Shown here one piece after another: positions 14,440 to 17,317 of a stretch of DNA of 17,317 nt (positions are counted from its first letter, which is position 1; each line of letters begins with the position of its first letter). The DNA is taken from assembly GCA_028708585.1 (NCBI GenBank), contig JAQVYO010000016.1, positions 1 through 17,317 on the forward strand. Direction: 5' to 3'. The notes below the pieces were generated by a model that saw only the letters and a list, made by a program, of their open reading frames with translations, was not told the DNA's origin and searched no databases. The translations under genes were made by a program, and so were the position numbers. Source of the stretch: Oscillospiraceae bacterium. Lineage in GTDB: Bacteria; Bacillota; Clostridia; Oscillospirales; Oscillospiraceae.

Positions 14440-14742
14440 TTAATCCGGCAGCTCAATGTGCTTGATCTCTTTTTTATGGCTTTTTCGGTATAGCACAAAC
14501 TTGGAGCCGATGACCTGCACCGGCTCGCTGCGGGTGAGCTTCGCCAGACGGTCGCAGGCTTCCCGGGCGGTCAGCATCGCGCTTTCCAGAACCCGGCATT
14601 TAATCAGCTCCCGCGCTTCCAGCGCGCCGTTTCCTTCCGCGATGACCGCATCTGAAATCCCGTTCTTCCCGATCACCACAACGGTATCCATTGAATTTGC
14701 CAAAGCACGCAGATAACTTCTCTGTTTTCCGGTTAAATCCAT
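14440..14742 (-). CDS. yhbY: YhbY-family CRM-domain RNA-binding protein
   Basis: The 100-residue protein matches the small bacterial CRM-domain proteins: LTGKQRSYLRALA at the N-terminus, the GKNG loop (25-28, the GxxG RNA-binding motif) and the LEARELIKCRV strand (41-51). YhbY associates with pre-50S particles and is thought to help ribosome assembly. The start at 14742 is chosen over longer in-frame options because GGAGG lies 7 bases upstream and relatives begin at this point. It lies 100 bases after rdgB and just before nadD-yqeK, consistent with a single operon for ribosome and cofactor functions. Confidence 0.96.
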   Translation of the reverse strand: MDLTGKQRSYLRALANSMDTVVVIGKNGISDAVIAEGNGALEARELIKCRVLESAMLTAREACDRLAKLTRSEPVQVIGSKFVLYRKSHKKEIKHIELPD

Positions 14743-14842
14743 ATCGTATCCTCCAGCGGCGGATCGGGCGATCCGCCGAATGATTTTCTTTTCTCTATGA
14801 CCAATTTGCAGCGCAAGAAGTTTCACTCCAAGCGAACCAAAA

Positions 14843-15445
14843 TTATGCGTTTTTGTGCATTTCCTGATAGCTTCTCAGTTTTTCCGCGAACAAGCGCAGC
14901 GCCTTTCCCCGGTGGGAGATCTGGTTTTTTTCCTCCGGCGAAAGCTGCGCCATGGTTTTGCGGCGGGCCGGAAGGTAAAAGACCGGGTCATAGCCAAAGC
15001 CGCCCGTTCCTTGCGGCGCAAATGCCACCATCCCCTCGCAGACGCCCTCTGCGGTCAGCGTATCTCCGTTTGGAAAACAGCAGACAATGCTGCTGATAAA
15101 CCGACAGGTTCTCCTGGTCTGCCCCCGCATGTTTTCCAGAAGCAGCTTCCAGCGCGCCTCGTCACTGAGGCCCTCTCCTCCGTAGCGGGCGGTATAAATC
15201 CCGGGTCCGCCGTTTAACGCGTCCACAGCCAGACCCGAATCGTCCGCCACGGCGGGCTTCCCGGAAGCTCTCATCACCGCGCTGGCCTTCAGCAAGGCAT
15301 TTTCCGCAAAGGTAGATCCGGTTTCCTCCGTTTCGATATGGACGCCCGCTTCCGACGGGAGCAGCATATCCACAGAAAGCCCGGACAAGATTTCCCGCAT
15401 TTCCCGAATCTTTCTTTGATTTTGCGATGCCAATACAAGTTTCAT
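14843..15445 (-). CDS. rdgB: XTP/dITP diphosphatase (RdgB/HAM1)
   Basis: The 200-residue protein has the family landmarks in order: SQNQRK (7-12, the S/T-x-N-x-x-K nucleotide loop), the catalytic ADDSGL (67-72, Asp69), GIYTARYGG (82-90), GGFGYDP (148-154) and the purine-binding SHRGKAL (177-183). It hydrolyses dITP, XTP and other non-canonical purine triphosphates to monophosphate and pyrophosphate, keeping them out of nucleic acids. The ATG at 15445 is preferred over the adjacent ATG at 15448 since GGAGG lies 5 bases before it. The frame is open further upstream to 15544, but that extension lacks family similarity and instead overlaps a small ORF in another frame whose stop codon overlaps this start. 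Confidence 0.96.
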   Translation of the reverse strand: MKLVLASQNQRKIREMREILSGLSVDMLLPSEAGVHIETEETGSTFAENALLKASAVMRASGKPAVADDSGLAVDALNGGPGIYTARYGGEGLSDEARWKLLLENMRGQTRRTCRFISSIVCCFPNGDTLTAEGVCEGMVAFAPQGTGGFGYDPVFYLPARRKTMAQLSPEEKNQISHRGKALRLFAEKLRSYQEMHKNA

Positions 15446-15561
15446 CATATCCTCCGTTTCATCATCCGCTTTATGGACAGGACATCGAACCTTTTTGGGG
15501 CGTTTACCAGATGGGCCGCCGCCCCTTGTTCGCTTTGGCGCCAATAAAGTTCCTTTTCCAT
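15445..15561 (-). CDS. Candidate 38-residue small protein between ftsY and rdgB
   Basis: An ATG at 15561 opens a 38-codon frame ending in TGA at 15447-15445. It starts one base after the ftsY stop (TGAAATG) and its TGA overlaps the ATGATG at the rdgB start, so it fills the 117-base gap almost exactly. The peptide begins MEKELYWRQSEQGAAAHLV and ends with a basic KRMMKRRI stretch that encodes the rdgB ribosome site. No strong Shine-Dalgarno lies before it, so translation would depend on termination-reinitiation from ftsY. It has no recognised domain. It could be a real small protein, a device that couples rdgB to ftsY translation, or chance in a 117-base gap. Confidence 0.45.
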   Translation of the reverse strand: MEKELYWRQSEQGAAAHLVNAPKRFDVLSIKRMMKRRI

Positions 15562-15562
15562 T

Positions 15563-16465
15563 TCACAGAAGCGCATCCACAAACGCTTGGGCATCAAAGG
15601 GCATCAAATCGTCCATCTGTTCGCCAAGCCCGATATATTTGACCGGAATCCCCAACGTATCCGCTACCGCGAACACGATGCCGCCTTTGGCGGTACCGTC
15701 CAGTTTGGTCAGCACAATGCCGGTAACTCCGCAGGCTTCCTGAAACTGCCTAGCCTGCGCAAGGCCGTTCTGGCCGGTGGTAGCATCCAGCACAAGCAGG
15801 ATTTCCCGATCCGCATCCGGCAGCTCCCGGTCGATGACCCGGCTGATCTTTTTCAGCTCGTTCATTAGATTTTGTTTGTTGTGCAGCCGCCCGGCAGTGT
15901 CGCAGATCACCACGTCCATTTTTCTGGCCCGAGCGGCAGAAAGGGCATCAAAAGCCACGGCGGCGGGATCGGTTCCTTCCTGCTGGCGGATGAGGTCCAA
16001 GCCCCCCCGCTCCGCCCAGACCTGAAGCTGATCCCCCGCGGCGGCGCGAAACGTATCGGCGGCGCAGAGGAGCACCCTTTTTCCGTCTTTTTTCAAAGAA
16101 GCGCCCAGTTTCCCAATCGTGGTGGTTTTCCCAACCCCGTTTACACCGATGACCAGAATCACCGCGGGGTTGGTGGAAAGGTGCAGCGCAGGATCGCCCA
16201 CCTGAAGCATGCCTGTCAAAACCTCCCGCAGGGCGTCTTTTCCTTCCTCCGGGGTTTTCAGCCGCCGCTCCTTCACCATGGCCCGCAGCGCATCTACCGC
16301 GTGGAGGGAAGTTTCCATCCCAACGTCCGCCAAAATCAGTGTTTCTTCCAGCTCTCCATAAAAATCGTCGTTTAAGCTGGAAGAGGAAAAAATTTCATCC
16401 AAAGATCCCCCGATTACCTTTTGCGTTTTGGCCAGGCCTTGCTTAATCTTATCCAAAAAGCCCAT
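15563..16465 (-). CDS. ftsY: Signal recognition particle receptor FtsY
   Basis: The 300-residue protein has a helical N domain (1-90) and the SRP GTPase NG core. Motifs in order are GVNGVGKTTT (107-116, P loop), DTFRAAAGDQL (137-147), DTAGR (189-193) and TKLDGTAKGG (253-262). It lacks the long acidic A domain of the E. coli protein, as usual in Firmicutes. FtsY docks the SRP-ribosome complex at the membrane Sec translocon. The start at 16465 is chosen because GGAGG lies 5 bases upstream; an ATG at 16477 overlaps that site. It begins 14 bases after the smc stop and ends 1 base before a small ORF. The smc-ftsY order is standard in Firmicutes. Confidence 0.97.
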   Translation of the reverse strand: MGFLDKIKQGLAKTQKVIGGSLDEIFSSSSLNDDFYGELEETLILADVGMETSLHAVDALRAMVKERRLKTPEEGKDALREVLTGMLQVGDPALHLSTNPAVILVIGVNGVGKTTTIGKLGASLKKDGKRVLLCAADTFRAAAGDQLQVWAERGGLDLIRQQEGTDPAAVAFDALSAARARKMDVVICDTAGRLHNKQNLMNELKKISRVIDRELPDADREILLVLDATTGQNGLAQARQFQEACGVTGIVLTKLDGTAKGGIVFAVADTLGIPVKYIGLGEQMDDLMPFDAQAFVDALL

Positions 16466-16479
16466 AGTTCCCTCCATTA

Positions 16480-17317
16480 TTATGTGCGAAGTTCCTCCGC
16501 AAGCTCACTGAAATTCAAGGTCAGCACCTTGGAAACCCCTTGTTCCTGCATGGTCACGCCATAAAGAACATCCGCCTCTTCCATGGTTCCCCTCCGGTGT
16601 GTGATGACCAGAAACTGGGTCTTTTCCGCCATCTTCCGCATATATTGCGCAAATCGGACCACATTCGGCTCATCCAACGCCGCTTCAATTTCGTCCATGA
16701 TGCAAAACGGGGTAGGCCGCAACTTTAAAATAGAAAAATAAAGCGCGATGGCGACAAACGCCTTTTCACCGCCGGAAAGCAGCGTGATGGTTTTCAGAGT
16801 TTTTCCAGGAGGCTGCGCTTTGATGTCGATGCCGCAATTTAAAATATCGGCCTCATTCTCCAGTTCCAGTCTGGCGGATCCGCCGCCGAACAATTCCGAA
16901 AAGGTTTGTTCAAAAATTTTACCCAGCGCGTCAAAACGAACTCGAAAAATAGTCTTCATCTGCTTTACCATCTCACCAATAATGGCATTCAGTTCAGCTT
17001 CCGCCTTTTGTATGTCGCTCTTTTGCCCCATAAGATAATCATAGCGGCCTTTTACCCGCTCATATTCCTCTACGGCGCCCAAATTGGGCGTACCCAATAC
17101 GGATAATTCCCGTTTTAATTCCGCAATGCGGCTTTTTGCCCTAATCAGTCCCGGGAGTTTTTCTTTCAGGCTCACCGCCGCGGAATGAGACAGGGCATAA
17201 GAATCCCAAAGCTTGTCCAAAATTCCCACTTCCTCCGCCTGGAAAGATACCCTTCTCTGCTCCAAAACGGCGCATTCCCGCTCAATGGACAAAAGAGATT
17301 TGCCCGCTTCCTGGCTT
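16480..17317 (-). CDS. smc: Chromosome segregation ATPase SMC, C-terminal part
   Basis: The frame is open to the window edge, so only the last 278 residues are seen of a protein that is about 1190 residues in relatives. The visible part starts in the descending coiled coil (heptad-like Leu/Glu/Lys-rich, for example the LIRAKSRIAELKRELS region). It then has the C-terminal ATPase head: the signature LLSGGEKAFVAIAL, Walker B FCIMDEIEAALDEPNV and a D-loop/H-loop end at VITHRRGTMEEADVLYGVTM. SMC with ScpA and ScpB loads at parS sites and condenses and separates the origin regions. The TTG at 17292 is internal. It is followed by ftsY after 14 bases, so both are probably co-transcribed. Confidence 0.97.
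   Translation of the reverse strand, partial: SQEAGKSLLSIERECAVLEQRRVSFQAEEVGILDKLWDSYALSHSAAVSLKEKLPGLIRAKSRIAELKRELSVLGTPNLGAVEEYERVKGRYDYLMGQKSDIQKAEAELNAIIGEMVKQMKTIFRVRFDALGKIFEQTFSELFGGGSARLELENEADILNCGIDIKAQPPGKTLKTITLLSGGEKAFVAIALYFSILKLRPTPFCIMDEIEAALDEPNVVRFAQYMRKMAEKTQFLVITHRRGTMEEADVLYGVTMQEQGVSKVLTLNFSELAEELRT

Overview
The window looks like ordinary chromosome of a low-G+C-lineage, Gram-positive, spore-former-type anaerobe of class Clostridia, most likely the Oscillospiraceae/Ruminococcaceae side, with moderately high G+C for that group. I infer this from gene content and order: smc-ftsY-rdgB-yhbY-nadD/yqeK-LCP-rsfS-leuS, EF-P beside an M24 peptidase and a CD1247-type zinc-ribbon protein, a YqeG phosphatase, and consensus sigma-A promoters with strong GGAGG ribosome binding sites. 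No phage, IS element, CRISPR array, tRNA or rRNA is visible, and no gene-free stretch exceeds about 200 bases.

Region 1 (1-3050, + strand) holds the 3' part of an aconitase-superfamily hydratase, then two half-size chromate-transporter (CHR) proteins whose frames overlap. A strong bidirectional hairpin terminator closes this region.

Region 2 (3069-7580, - strand) holds a small two-helix membrane protein of unknown function with its own candidate promoter; the efp and CD1247-type pair with its own promoter; and a yqeG / endonuclease-IV-like / M24 aminopeptidase operon starting from an extended -10 promoter near 7551. The pepP terminator and the efp promoter appear to share the same bases.

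Region 3 (7595-8365, + strand) is a single, divergently transcribed gene for an unrecognised 256-residue alpha/beta protein, closed by a hairpin shared with rpsU.

Region 4 (8421-17317, - strand) is a tightly packed housekeeping run read from right to left: smc (cut by the window edge), ftsY, a previously unlisted 38-codon small ORF, rdgB, yhbY, a fused nadD-yqeK gene, an LCP cell-wall ligase with a long Ser-rich tail, rsfS, leuS and rpsU. These genes serve chromosome condensation, membrane targeting, nucleotide-pool cleaning, ribosome assembly and silencing, NAD and Ap4A metabolism, cell-wall polymer attachment and leucyl-tRNA synthesis. rpsU also has a near-perfect promoter of its own.

I do not see a convincing new multi-gene system. 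The items most worth a second look are the ftsY-rdgB small ORF, the unknown protein at 7595-8365, the cysteine-rich tail on the CD1247-type protein and the leuS leader hairpin.
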